A DNA stretch of 64,000 nucleotides from Exiguobacterium aestuarii (GTDB taxonomy: Bacteria > Bacillota > Bacilli > Exiguobacteriales > Exiguobacteriaceae), in NCBI RefSeq assembly GCF_020171655.1, contig NZ_JAIVAC010000002.1:62001-126000 (forward strand). The letters are read 5' to 3'. The position numbers were made by a program, and so were the translations under genes. This document shows positions 33,492-44,523 of the stretch, in pieces. The notes under the pieces were generated by a model that saw nothing but the letters and a program-made list of their open reading frames with translations, was not told the DNA's origin and ran no database searches. Position 1 is the stretch's first letter. Each line of letters starts with the position of its first letter.

Positions 33492-34135
33492 CGGCTCATC
33501 CTCTGCATCATACCCGACGTCAACACTTCGATTCCTTCGCCTTCTTCAGACGCCATGATCAACGCACGTGCGACATGCAGCGCTTGAATCGGTGCGACTT
33601 CTGGTGCCTTTTCCACCAGCAGCGACTGGAACGGGCGACTGATGACCTCAGCCGCTTTTTCCCCGAGTCGGAATGAATCACGCTCGCCGAGTAACAACGA
33701 AGGACGCGCGATAATGAGATGATCGAAGTTGAAGATGCGCAATCCGTTTTCAAGCTCCCCTTTTACCTGGTTGTAAAAGAAAGAAGAACGTAATGATGCG
33801 CCTTGTGCCGATACGACCGCATAGCGTGTCGCACCATGTGCCTTGGCGATACGAGCGACTTCAAGCGGCAGCTCTAAATCGACTTGTTTGAATGCTTCTT
33901 GTGAGCCAGCGACCGCAATCGTTGTGCCGAGTGCACAATACACGTCATCGATGTGTGGAAGTGCCGCATCCATCTCCTCGAATCCGACGACCTCGTGTAG
34001 TTTCGGATGACTCCATCGCTTCGAGCGACGGACGACAATCCAGACCGACTCATAACGGTCACTCTCTAACAACTGTTCCACCAATTCGCGACCAATCAAG
34101 CCGGTCGCGCCTACGACAAGTGCAGTTTTCCCCAT
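33488..34135 (-). CDS. NAD(P)-binding atypical SDR protein (HTATIP2/YwnB-like)
   Basis: 215 aa. Rossmann motif VVGATGLIGREL (7-18), YCALGTTI in the middle, and an active-site-like YNQVKGELE (Y-x3-K). Length and lack of the long C-terminal half fit atypical SDR proteins that bind NADP. Substrate unknown. It follows pbuX by 34 nt without a clear terminator and is coupled to the RDD gene, so both could be read from the xpt promoter. Confidence 0.85.
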   Translation of the reverse strand: MGKTALVVGATGLIGRELVEQLLESDRYESVWIVVRRSKRWSHPKLHEVVGFEEMDAALPHIDDVYCALGTTIAVAGSQEAFKQVDLELPLEVARIAKAHGATRYAVVSAQGASLRSSFFYNQVKGELENGLRIFNFDHLIIARPSLLLGERDSFRLGEKAAEVISRPFQSLLVEKAPEVAPIQALHVARALIMASEEGEGIEVLTSGMMQRMSR

Positions 34136-34147
34136 TCGTGACTCCTC

Positions 34148-34169
34148 CTAGACTACTATTTCCTTCAGT

Positions 34170-34173
<4 letters not shown>
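34148..34173 (-). other. Hairpin between pbuX and the SDR gene
   Basis: CTAGACT and AGTCTAG form a 7-bp stem with a 12-nt loop next to the pbuX stop. No T-run follows, so it may lower readthrough or protect the 3' end rather than terminate. Confidence 0.4.
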
Positions 34174-36223
<2,050 letters not shown>

Positions 36224-36241
36224 TTATATAAGATAAACTTT

Positions 36242-36269
36242 ATTGTAGACGAGCTGACGAGAAATGCAA
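36242..36269 (-). promoter_or_regulatory. Promoter of the xpt-pbuX operon
   Basis: TTGCAT and TACAAT with a 16-nt spacer on the minus strand, about 20 nt before the aptamer. Confidence 0.65.
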
Positions 36270-36357
36270 TAGGTTGGAATCAAACGGTGAAATGTTCGAT
36301 TTTTCTGAAACTGCTGTATACTGTATGTATTGGATATGAGAGAGGAGCCTTGCCCTT

Positions 36358-36966
36358 ATGAAGTTATTCGTATTAGGCGCAACCGGTCGGACCGGACATC
36401 AATTCATCGACCAAGCCATCGAGCACGGTCATGACGTCACCGCGTTCGTACGTGAACAGAAAAAGTTGATTCGGACCCCACAACTTGAAATCATCGAAGG
36501 CGACTTATATGACATCGATGCGTTAACAGAAGCGATGCATGGTCATGATGCGGTCATCAGCTGTCTCGGAACGGATTTGAGCAATCCGGACTTTTTAGCG
36601 AGTGTCACGGACAAGCTCGTCCCTGCGATGAAGACGAATGGCATCTCACGCGTCGTCTATTTGGCCTCAGCTGGAATCGACAATGAGATACCGGGACTTG
36701 CAGGGAAAGCCATTACGTTCATGCTCCGAAAACCGCTCCGTGATCATCGGGCAGCCGTGGACCTGTGGCGCAACTCGTCATTCGATTATACGATTGTACG
36801 ACCGATGCAATTGACGGACGGTCCTCGCACCTCGACTTATCGTACGGCCATCGATGAGGTACCGGATAACGGGAAACACATCTCACGGGCAGATGTCGCC
36901 CAGTTCATGCTTCACGCCATCGAAGAGAATGAACATGTACGGGAGTCAGTCGGACTGGCGTACTAA
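36358..36966 (+). CDS. NAD(P)-binding SDR-like protein (NmrA/flavin reductase-like)
   Basis: 202 aa. Starts with the Rossmann loop VLGATGRTGHQFIDQA, then VISCLGTDL, RVVYLASAGI and YTIVRPMQL. It lacks a canonical Tyr-x3-Lys in the usual place, as in NmrA-like and biliverdin reductase B-like proteins that bind NADP. Substrate unknown. GAGGAG lies 11 nt before the ATG. Followed by the ABC-F gene after 60 nt. Confidence 0.85.
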   Translation: MKLFVLGATGRTGHQFIDQAIEHGHDVTAFVREQKKLIRTPQLEIIEGDLYDIDALTEAMHGHDAVISCLGTDLSNPDFLASVTDKLVPAMKTNGISRVVYLASAGIDNEIPGLAGKAITFMLRKPLRDHRAAVDLWRNSSFDYTIVRPMQLTDGPRTSTYRTAIDEVPDNGKHISRADVAQFMLHAIEENEHVRESVGLAY

Positions 36967-37026
36967 TTTGATTGGATTCATGCTACAATATCGGGTAGTT
37001 TACTTTGAAAGGAACGAAAACGAATT

Positions 37027-38580
37027 ATGAGTATATTAACGGTACAAAACTTGAGCCACGGCTTTGGTGACCGCGCTATTTTGAACGATGTCTCTTTCCG
37101 CCTCTTAAAGGGGGAACACATCGGTCTCGTCGGAGCGAACGGTGAAGGAAAATCAACGTTCATGAACATCATCACACGCAAACTGCAACCGGATGAAGGG
37201 AAAATCGAATGGGCGAAAAATGTCCGTGTCGGTTACCTCGATCAACATGCGGTGCTCGAGCGCGGGATGACGATTCGTGACGTCTTAAAAGGTGCTTTCC
37301 AATACTTGATTGACATGGAGACGCGCATCGGCGAACTCTACATGGAGATGGGTGACGCGACACCTGAACAGATGGAAGACATGCTCGCTGAAGTCGGTGA
37401 ACTTCAAGAGACGCTCGACTCGAACGACTTTTATATCATCGATGCGAAAGTAGAAGAAGTCGCACGCGGTCTCGGTATTTTAGATGTCGGTCTCGACCGG
37501 GACGTCACGGACTTGTCAGGTGGGCAGCGTACGAAAGTATTGCTTGCGAAGTTGCTTCTCGAGAAGCCAGATATCTTGCTCCTCGATGAGCCGACCAACT
37601 ATTTGGATGAAGTTCATATCGAGTGGTTGAAACGCTACCTCCAAAACTATGACAATGCCTTCATTTTGATCTCACACGATATCCCGTTCTTAAATAGTGT
37701 CATCAACTTGGTCTACCATATGGAGAACCAAGAGTTGAACCGCTACGTCGGAGACTATGACAAGTTCATGGAAGTGTACGAGATGAAACGCTCGCAGCTT
37801 GAAGCAGCCTATAAGCGTCAACAAGCTGAGATTGCCGACTTGAAAGATTTCGTCGCCCGGAACAAGGCGCGCGTCTCGACACGAAACATGGCGATGTCAC
37901 GTCAGAAGAAACTCGATAAGATGGATGTCATCGAATTGAGTGCAGAGCGTCCGAAACCGGAATTCCGCTTCCTGCAGGCCCGTACATCGGGACGACTCAT
38001 CTTTGATGCCAAAGGTCTCGTCATCGGATACGACGAGCCGCTCTCACGTCCGCTCGACCTTCAGATGGAGCGCGGTCAAAAGATTGCCCTCGTCGGAGCG
38101 AACGGAATCGGGAAGACGACGCTCTTAAAGAGCTTGCTTGGATTGATCAATCCGCTTGAAGGAACCGTTGAGCGCGGTGAGTTTCTGGAGATGGGTTACT
38201 TCGAACAAGAAGCAGCAACGAGCAACAACACATGTATCGAAGAGATTTGGAGCGAGTTCCCATCACTCAACCAACAACAAGTACGCGCGATGCTCGCGAA
38301 GTGCGGACTCATGACGAAACACATCGAAAGTAAGATCTCCGTCCTCAGTGGTGGTGAAAAAGCGAAAGTTCGTCTTTGTAAACTCCTCAACAACGAAACA
38401 AACCTTCTCTTACTCGATGAGCCGACGAACCACTTGGACGTCGATGCGAAGGAAGAGTTGAAGCGTGCGTTGAAAGAGTACAAAGGAAGTGTCCTCCTCA
38501 TCAGTCACGAACCAGAATTCTATGAGGATATCGTCACAGACGTCTGGAACTGTGAGTCGTGGACGACGAAAGTATTCTAA
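37027..38580 (+). CDS. ABC-F family ATPase (YkpA/YbiT-like)
   Basis: 517 aa with two ABC domains and no membrane part. Walker A GANGEGKST (36-44) and GANGIGKTT (near 357); signatures LSGGQRTK and LSGGEKAK; Walker B LLLDEPTN twice. The interdomain linker (about 245-300) is helical and charged. ABC-F proteins act at the ribosome E site on stalled translation; the C-terminus and NYLDEVHIEWL string match the YbiT/YkpA branch rather than an antibiotic-resistance branch. The start has a modest AAAGGA site. Confidence 0.93.
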   Translation: MSILTVQNLSHGFGDRAILNDVSFRLLKGEHIGLVGANGEGKSTFMNIITRKLQPDEGKIEWAKNVRVGYLDQHAVLERGMTIRDVLKGAFQYLIDMETRIGELYMEMGDATPEQMEDMLAEVGELQETLDSNDFYIIDAKVEEVARGLGILDVGLDRDVTDLSGGQRTKVLLAKLLLEKPDILLLDEPTNYLDEVHIEWLKRYLQNYDNAFILISHDIPFLNSVINLVYHMENQELNRYVGDYDKFMEVYEMKRSQLEAAYKRQQAEIADLKDFVARNKARVSTRNMAMSRQKKLDKMDVIELSAERPKPEFRFLQARTSGRLIFDAKGLVIGYDEPLSRPLDLQMERGQKIALVGANGIGKTTLLKSLLGLINPLEGTVERGEFLEMGYFEQEAATSNNTCIEEIWSEFPSLNQQQVRAMLAKCGLMTKHIESKISVLSGGEKAKVRLCKLLNNETNLLLLDEPTNHLDVDAKEELKRALKEYKGSVLLISHEPEFYEDIVTDVWNCESWTTKVF

Positions 38581-38600
38581 TTCAGTAAAGGACGTGTCGT

Positions 38601-39728
38601 ATGGCGACCCCAATTCAAACGAATGAACGGATTATTTTGTATGATATTATCCGAGGGTTTGCCCTCTGCGGCATTTTCCTCGTCAATATCCCGAGTATGC
38701 TCGGGAGCGACTGGATATTCGGTCGCCCCGATTATTATGGGAGCGACTTGTTTGTCCGCACGCTCTTTGACTTGTTCGTGCAGACGAAGTTTTATACGAT
38801 TTTCTCCCTTTTATTCGGGATCGGCTTTTCGATTTTCCTCGAGCGTTCTTACGCTCGGGGCGAATCGGTCAGTCGTTACATACGCCGGATTTTGATTCTC
38901 TTCTTGTTCGGTCTCGCACACTTGGCGATTTGGTCAGGTGATATCCTCCATACGTACGCGATGTGGGGCTTATTGCTTCCCCTTTTCTATAAGTTGAGCA
39001 ACCGTGCCATTCTGACGTGGGCATGGAGCTTGTTAATCGGCAGTATCCTTCTGTTGTATGGAACTTCCGCGTTGAGTGAATGGCGCATGGGTGGAAGTTA
39101 TTATGGCGGCATCCCGTTCCCCGATGTATTCAATCAAGGCTTCGGTGCCTGGTTCGATTATCGATATTCCATCGAAATCTTTAACGCCTTCTCCAACTCG
39201 TTCGCGGTCGGTTTCGAGATTCTCAGTCTATTCTTATTCGGACTGTATATCGGACGTGAACGAAAACTTCTGACGTGGCGTTTAGAAAGCTTGATGCGTA
39301 CGGCCATCATCTGTGCCGTCCTCGCCCTTCCATTCTTCGGCGTGATCATTTGGCATCATTACGGTGAAGGGTATCCATACTTCTGGCTGAACTTGTTCGC
39401 CGTCTTGATTTCCGGGAAGTTACTCGCCACGACTTACGTCTGTCTGTTCACGGTAGCCGTTCGTAAAGGTCGTACGTTCGCGCCGCTTCAAGCGCTCGGA
39501 CGGATGGCACTCACGAATTATTTGACGCATACGCTGATCGTGTTCTTACCGGTGATCGCACTCGGTGCATACGGGGCGCTCTCTTTAACCGAAGGGTTAT
39601 TCCTCAGTATCGCAATCTTGATTGTCCAGGCATTCTTCTCGATGTGGTGGCTGAAGAATCACCGTTACGGACCATTTGAGAAGCTATGGCGCTTAGGGAC
39701 GTATGGAAGACAAACAAAATCATCCTAA
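38601..39728 (+). CDS. DUF418 family membrane protein
   Basis: 375 aa, about 8-9 membrane helices. N-terminal RIILYDIIRGFALCGIFLVN is the usual start of the YeiB/DUF418 group, followed by FSLLFGIGFSIFLERS and, near the end, ALGRMALTNYLTH. These proteins resemble acyltransferase-3 or heparan-type transferases and are of unknown function. AAAGGACG precedes the ATG, 20 nt after the ABC-F stop; cotranscription is likely. Confidence 0.88.
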   Translation: MATPIQTNERIILYDIIRGFALCGIFLVNIPSMLGSDWIFGRPDYYGSDLFVRTLFDLFVQTKFYTIFSLLFGIGFSIFLERSYARGESVSRYIRRILILFLFGLAHLAIWSGDILHTYAMWGLLLPLFYKLSNRAILTWAWSLLIGSILLLYGTSALSEWRMGGSYYGGIPFPDVFNQGFGAWFDYRYSIEIFNAFSNSFAVGFEILSLFLFGLYIGRERKLLTWRLESLMRTAIICAVLALPFFGVIIWHHYGEGYPYFWLNLFAVLISGKLLATTYVCLFTVAVRKGRTFAPLQALGRMALTNYLTHTLIVFLPVIALGAYGALSLTEGLFLSIAILIVQAFFSMWWLKNHRYGPFEKLWRLGTYGRQTKSS

Positions 39729-39757
39729 GATCGGACTTCATCGTCCGGTCTTTTTTT
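39728..39757 (+). terminator. Terminator after the DUF418 gene
   Basis: AGATCGGAC with GTCCGGTCT, 6-nt loop and TTTTTTT. Confidence 0.9.
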
Positions 39758-39830
39758 GTACAGGTAGGAAATCCCAGATTCACATGCTATTCTGATGAAG
39801 GAAAACGCTTGCACGAATAAGGAGGAACGT

Positions 39831-40835
39831 ATGTCACAGACAGCCATCGAGGTCCGCGATCTCGTGAAACACTATCAAATTTTAGAACGTGATGCCGGCT
39901 TAAAAGGCGCCATTAAAGCCCTATTTTCAAGAAAGTATCGTATCAAAGAAGCCGTGAAAGGAATCGACTTGTCCATCGCTCCAGGCGAACGCGTTGGATA
40001 CATCGGCTTTAACGGTGCTGGAAAATCGACAACGATTAAAATGCTTGCCGGCGTCCTTCGTCCGGATGCCGGATCCGTCCGTGTCTTTGGCATCGATCCA
40101 CACGAAAACCGAATCCAAAACGCCCGTCAAATCGGAGCGGTCTTTGGTCAACGGACGCAATTGTTTTGGGATATTCCTGTTCGGGAGTCATTCGACTTAC
40201 TTCGGGAAATCTATGAAGTGCCGCGTTCAGAGTTCGAGGAAACCATTGCCTGGTTTATCGAACAACTCCAGCTGGAACCTCTTCTCGACGTGCCTGTCCG
40301 TCAATTATCACTCGGACAAAAAATGCGATGTGAGCTCGCAGCGGCCTTCTTGCACCGTCCTCGTGTCGTGTATTTGGATGAGCCGACAATCGGTCTCGAT
40401 ATTGACATTAAAGAGACGATTCGGGCGTTCATTCGGGAAATCAGTGATGCTTGGGGCACGACGGTCATTTTGACGACACACGATATGCAGGATATCGAAG
40501 AAGTGTGTGATCGAGTCATCGTCCTGGATGAGGGACGAATCATTTATGATGACCGCATTGAGACGCTCAAGCAGACGTTCAACAATGAACGCACGCTTGA
40601 AATCACACTCGACGAAGGAACGACATTCGTCATTCCGCCATCGGTGACAGGACTCGTCACGGAACTCGCTTCAGAGACAGATTCGATTCAACTGGCATTT
40701 AACCACCATGAGATTTCAAGCGGACAGTTGATTCGTGAAATCGTGAACTGCAATCAAGTGAAAGACTTATCCGTTGTCGTACCGAAAATGGAGACGTTAA
40801 TCCGAAACCTTTATCAGCCTGAGGTGAGCGCATGA
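39831..40835 (+). CDS. ABC exporter, ATP-binding protein
   Basis: 334 aa from ATG at 39831 after AAGGAGG. Walker A GFNGAGKSTT, signature LSLGQKMR (LSGGQ variant), Walker B YLDEPTIGLD and the switch His in TTHDMQD. Residues 250-334 are a C-terminal extension seen in ABC-2 exporters. The following two permease genes overlap it and each other (ATGA). Family COG4586-like; substrate unknown. Confidence 0.92.
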   Translation: MSQTAIEVRDLVKHYQILERDAGLKGAIKALFSRKYRIKEAVKGIDLSIAPGERVGYIGFNGAGKSTTIKMLAGVLRPDAGSVRVFGIDPHENRIQNARQIGAVFGQRTQLFWDIPVRESFDLLREIYEVPRSEFEETIAWFIEQLQLEPLLDVPVRQLSLGQKMRCELAAAFLHRPRVVYLDEPTIGLDIDIKETIRAFIREISDAWGTTVILTTHDMQDIEEVCDRVIVLDEGRIIYDDRIETLKQTFNNERTLEITLDEGTTFVIPPSVTGLVTELASETDSIQLAFNHHEISSGQLIREIVNCNQVKDLSVVVPKMETLIRNLYQPEVSA

Positions 40836-41626
40836 GGCTTCAAAAATATGTAGCGCTCGCCGCCTCACAAATCAAAGTCGATATGGCCTATACGGCTTGG
40901 TACTGGGCGAGCATGTTCTCGGTGACGATGCGCCTGTTCATTTTATATTTCTTTTGGCAAGCGGTTTACGAAAATAAGACCGATGTATCAGGCATCTCGC
41001 TTTCAATGATGTTGACGTATGCAGTACTTGCGACGATGCTCGATCAATTCCGTGGCGGTGCCGGACGTGAACTTGCTCACCTCATCAAACACGGTGGTGT
41101 CGCCGTCGAACTGCTCCGCCCCTATCATTTACTGGATAAGTTACTCGCTCAAGATATCGGGACGAAAACGTCGACATTTTTCCGATCGACACTGCCGCTC
41201 CTCGTCATTGCGATGCTGTTTATCGGGGTTGACCCTCCGACGTCCCTCGAGAGTGTGTTCGCCTTCTCAATCAGCGTCGTACTCGCGATTCTACTTGCGA
41301 CACTGATTGATTTGCTCGTCGGCGTGTTGTCCTTTTATACGGTGAACGTATGGGGACTTTCTGTTTTACAGGAGGCGATCATTACCATCATGTCCGGGGC
41401 AATCATCCCGCTGACACTCTTCCCTGACTGGTTCCAGACGATCAGCTTGTATTTACCGTTCGCCTCACTCGTCTATGTGCCCGTCGCCATCTATACAGGT
41501 GACATACAAGCATCCGGTATATGGCCGTCGATTCTGATTCAACTTGCGTGGGTCGGGGCCTTCTTTCTATTTGTACGACTCTTATTCGCGTATGCGGTTC
41601 GGAAAGTGACGGTGTTTGGCGGATGA
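40832..41626 (+). CDS. ABC-2 type permease subunit 1 (DUF990-like)
   Basis: 264 aa, six membrane segments. The middle string MLDQFRGGAGRELAHLIKHG, followed by VELLRPYHLLDK, is typical of the COG4587 partner of such ATPases. It should form the membrane pore with subunit 2. Start overlaps the ATPase gene. Confidence 0.87.
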   Translation: MRLQKYVALAASQIKVDMAYTAWYWASMFSVTMRLFILYFFWQAVYENKTDVSGISLSMMLTYAVLATMLDQFRGGAGRELAHLIKHGGVAVELLRPYHLLDKLLAQDIGTKTSTFFRSTLPLLVIAMLFIGVDPPTSLESVFAFSISVVLAILLATLIDLLVGVLSFYTVNVWGLSVLQEAIITIMSGAIIPLTLFPDWFQTISLYLPFASLVYVPVAIYTGDIQASGIWPSILIQLAWVGAFFLFVRLLFAYAVRKVTVFGG

Positions 41627-42414
41627 AACGATATGCGAAACTATATTGGCTCTATGCCAAAAATCACTTCAAAGTGATGATGGAATATCGGATGGATTTC
41701 TTGATTGGCGTGTTATCGGTCTTCGGTCAACAATTTGCCGCCCTCTTCTTTTTATCGATTGTCTTTCAGCATATCGAATCGCTGAACGGCTGGAGCTTTT
41801 ACGAGATTTTGTTCATCTATGGCATCGCGTTTTTAGGTCGGGCTGTCCATCATATCTTTTTTGATAATCTTTGGACGATTGGCTGGCAGTACATCCGTAC
41901 GGGAAACTTGGACCGTATTCTAATGCGTCCCGTGAATCCGCTGTTCCAAATCGTCGCGGAGCGGGTTCAGCAAGACGGATTCGGTCAACTCTTGATTGGG
42001 GGGAGCGTACTCTGGCTCGCATCGAACGAACTCGGGATGTCGTGGAGTGTGATGGACGTGATTGTCCTTCTCATCATGGTCCTCGCGAGCGGCATGATTT
42101 ATATCGCAGTCAACTTGTTCTTTGCGACGTTCTCGTTTTGGATGATTGACAGTTTGCCCGTCGTGTTCGCCGTATTCAGTTTGAGTGATTTCGCCCGTTA
42201 CCCGATGACGATTTACTCGAAGGTGATCATGTTCGTCTTAACGTACATTATCCCGTTCGGCTTCACGGCATTTTATCCGGCGATGTACTTCTTTGAAGGA
42301 CGTGGGTTCACCATGTTTGCACTAGCAACCCCGCTTGTCGCAATCCTCTCACTCGTCATCGCCTATCGATTTTGGTTGTTTGGACTGCGTGCTTTTGCAA
42401 GTACAGGTTCTTAA
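41623..42414 (+). CDS. ABC-2 type permease subunit 2 (DUF990-like)
   Basis: 263 aa from ATG at 41623, overlapping the previous stop (ATGA). Six membrane segments; IRTGNLDRILMRPVNPLFQI is the second permease's counterpart of the RPY/RPVN string. With the preceding two genes it completes a three-gene exporter of the COG4586/4587/3694 kind. Its cargo is not known; efflux of small molecules is plausible. Confidence 0.87.
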   Translation: MKRYAKLYWLYAKNHFKVMMEYRMDFLIGVLSVFGQQFAALFFLSIVFQHIESLNGWSFYEILFIYGIAFLGRAVHHIFFDNLWTIGWQYIRTGNLDRILMRPVNPLFQIVAERVQQDGFGQLLIGGSVLWLASNELGMSWSVMDVIVLLIMVLASGMIYIAVNLFFATFSFWMIDSLPVVFAVFSLSDFARYPMTIYSKVIMFVLTYIIPFGFTAFYPAMYFFEGRGFTMFALATPLVAILSLVIAYRFWLFGLRAFASTGS

Positions 42415-42432
42415 TGAGGAAAGGGTGAGTGG

Positions 42433-42864
42433 ATGAAGATTGTTCAACAGTGGAATCAGGAAGATCGCGAATATATTCGACAGCGATTGATTGAATATAA
42501 TGCATCTCAATTACCGGATGAAGTGAAGCACCCCGTCGAACATGTGAGTTTCATCGTTCGAGATGACGACGATCAGATTGTCGGTGGGGTGACTGGTACG
42601 GTGTTTTGGTACACGATGCACATTCATTTCTTATGGGTGGACGAACAGCTTCGGGGAGAAGGATATGGAACGAAATTGATGAAGCGTATTGAACAGTGCG
42701 CCATCGAGCATCAGTGCGGTCTCATACAACTCGACACGTTCAGTTTCCAGGCACCTGACTTTTATATCGGGCTCGGTTATGAAGTCGTTGGGGTGATCGA
42801 GCACCACCCGACAGTAGAGCATCAACAATATTATTTGAAAAAGACTCTTCTCAAACAAAATTAA
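42433..42864 (+). CDS. GNAT-family N-acetyltransferase
   Basis: 143 aa. The acetyl-CoA loop is [16 protein letters not shown] (about 75-90), after the strand [10 protein letters not shown] and before [21 protein letters not shown], which fits a small aminoglycoside/GNAT fold. AAAGGGTGAG lies upstream. It follows the ABC genes by 18 nt and shares their direction, so it may belong to their transcript. Confidence 0.88.
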   Translation: MKIVQQWNQEDREYIRQRLIEYNASQLPDEVKHPVEHVSFIVRDDDDQIVGGVTGTVFWYTMHIHFLWVDEQLRGEGYGTKLMKRIEQCAIEHQCGLIQLDTFSFQAPDFYIGLGYEVVGVIEHHPTVEHQQYYLKKTLLKQN

Positions 42865-42924
42865 AACTGCAGACGTATGAACGTCTGCAGTTCCGCTCGA
42901 GGCCACGGCTTCGAGTTTTTATTT
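42865..42924 (+). terminator. Double hairpin terminator after the GNAT gene
   Basis: First stem AACTGCAGACGT/ACGTCTGCAGTT without T-run, second stem CTCGAGGC/GCTTCGAG followed by TTTTTATTTT. The tail overlaps the stop of the convergent ppaC gene. Confidence 0.75.
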
Positions 42925-43848
42925 TGTCGCCGCTTCCGTTAAGAATGGCACGATTTGCTTCTTACGTGAGACGACACCCGGAAGTGTCGCCAATCCGTTT
43001 TGGAGCGTCACGTTAAACGCTTGCTCGAAGAGTTCTGGTTTTGGTCCAACAACGATGGTTTCTGAATCGTTCGTCAAAATGTTCGTGATGGCGAATACGA
43101 ACAAGTCTAAGTTTTTCGCTGCAACCGTGTTGGTAATCGCCGCTTCGACTTCCGCTTTACGGTTCAAGACATCATTCGCATCGACCGTGTTCACTTGCGC
43201 GATCTCGACACGATAGTCGCCCATCGCGAATTCTTTCGCATCGAGTGAGATGAGTTCTTCAATCGTTTTTTGGCTAAGGTCTGCACCGGCTTTGAGCATC
43301 TCAAGCCCGTATGCTTCTGCATCGACACCAGCAATCTCAGCAAGTTCTTTCGCTGCTTTGATATCCTCGTCCGTACATGTCGGTGATTTGAAGAGAAGTG
43401 AGTCCGAGATGATGGCTGAAAGCATCAAACCGGCCATGTCCGCTGCGATTTCAACACCGTGCTCTTTATACAACTTCAATAAAATTGTCGCTGTACATCC
43501 GACTGGCTCGGCACGATAGTAGAGCGGGTCTGCCGTTTGGAAGTTCGCGATGCGGTGGTGATCGATGACTTCAAGGATCCGCACGTCTTCGATGCCGTCT
43601 GCACTTTGCTGGAACTCGTTGTGGTCGACTAAGATGACTTCTTCTGCTTCACCTTTTACGCTTTCAATCAAACGTGGTGCTTTTACGCGGAAGTGATCGA
43701 GTGCATATTGCGTTTCCCCGTTCACTTCGCCAAGACGGACCGCTTCTGCGTCCATCCCTAATTTCTTTTTCAACTCGGCATAGGCGAGCGCTGATGTGAT
43801 CGTATCGGTATCTGGATTTTTATGTCCGAAGACTAGTACTGTACTCAT
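42919..43848 (-). CDS. ppaC: Manganese-dependent inorganic pyrophosphatase (family II)
   Basis: 309 aa. DHH family: GHKNPDTD (H9, D13, D15), [12 protein letters not shown] and the C-terminal DHHA2 domain with the substrate-binding SRKKQIVP near the end. It hydrolyses pyrophosphate with Mn2+. Length equals B. subtilis PpaC (309). GAGGAG precedes the ATG. Confidence 0.97.
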   Translation of the reverse strand: MSTVLVFGHKNPDTDTITSALAYAELKKKLGMDAEAVRLGEVNGETQYALDHFRVKAPRLIESVKGEAEEVILVDHNEFQQSADGIEDVRILEVIDHHRIANFQTADPLYYRAEPVGCTATILLKLYKEHGVEIAADMAGLMLSAIISDSLLFKSPTCTDEDIKAAKELAEIAGVDAEAYGLEMLKAGADLSQKTIEELISLDAKEFAMGDYRVEIAQVNTVDANDVLNRKAEVEAAITNTVAAKNLDLFVFAITNILTNDSETIVVGPKPELFEQAFNVTLQNGLATLPGVVSRKKQIVPFLTEAATK

Positions 43849-43925
43849 ATCTCATTCTCCTCACTAAATAGTTTTCCCTTATCCATTATAACGTCCACGG
43901 CATTTCTTTCAATTCCCCAAACAAA

Positions 43926-43944
43926 AAGAGCCGTTTCGGCTCTT
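43926..43944 (-). terminator. Terminator of the 44-aa gene
   Basis: AAGAGCC with its complement, 5-nt loop, followed by TTTTG on the minus strand. Confidence 0.7.
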
Positions 43945-44077
43945 AAGATTGTTCGTCTTCATCTGTCTCCTCGAGGTCGGAATGATTTCCTTTTGAATCT
44001 TCTTCGTGGGAGATATCCGGTTGATCTCGTTTCAACTTCTCTTTTTCTTCTTGTTCACGCTTTTCTTTGTCTGACAT
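43943..44077 (-). CDS. Small highly charged protein, 44 aa
   Basis: Open frame from ATG 44077 (AAAGGATG 8 nt upstream) to 43943, ended by a terminator. The peptide begins MSDKEKREQEEKEKLKRDQP and ends HSDLEETDEDEQS: a basic-acidic helical first half and a very acidic second half, no Cys, Trp or hydrophobic core, so probably disordered. Not recognised; small acidic proteins of this style occur in Bacilli under stress control. It sits downstream of the YneR-type gene on the same strand. Confidence 0.65.
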   Translation of the reverse strand: MSDKEKREQEEKEKLKRDQPDISHEEDSKGNHSDLEETDEDEQS

Positions 44078-44174
44078 ATCGTGTCATCCTTTCGAAAATC
44101 CGACTTGTCGTAATCTGTTCCCCAAGCCAGATTTCGTCAAACGACATTTCATCAAACGTAAACAAACTGAAACG

Positions 44175-44456
44175 TCAGGCTTGAACGAAGACGATTTCTT
44201 CTCCGCGAAGTTCGACTTTCACGTCTTGTCCTTGGAACAACCACTCATCTTGTTCCGCCACGACGAAACGAATGCCGTCTTCTTCGGTCTCAACAGCCGC
44301 ATTGTTCACGTCTTCTGTGATGACTCCCACGGAGAAACCGTGCGTCAAGTCTGTCGAGCCCCCGTATTTTGCAAACAAACGAACCGTTTGACCCGCTTCG
44401 ACTTCCATTTCTTCTTTAAACCATTGGAGCGCTTCTTCTGTTACTTGAATCTTCAT
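44175..44456 (-). CDS. HesB/IscA-fold protein of the YneR family
   Basis: 93 aa from ATG 44456 after AGGAGG. The fold pattern (QVTEEALQWFKEEMEV, then VRLFAKYGGSTDLTHGFSVG) is that of IscA/HesB, but no Cys remains, so it cannot be an iron-sulfur scaffold of the usual kind. The YneR subgroup is of unknown function. Short gene with a good ribosome site. Confidence 0.85.
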   Translation of the reverse strand: MKIQVTEEALQWFKEEMEVEAGQTVRLFAKYGGSTDLTHGFSVGVITEDVNNAAVETEEDGIRFVVAEQDEWLFQGQDVKVELRGEEIVFVQA

Positions 44457-44523
44457 CACATTTCCTCCTCTCGACTACTTCTTTCATTCTAAACGTTTCA
44501 AAAGAGTCGAGCGAGGATGTTGC

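Noticed and set aside
40909-42149. Long alternative frames within the ABC permease genes
   Set aside because: Arg/Ser-rich chance frames opposite or beside membrane proteins with clear overlaps and ribosome sites.
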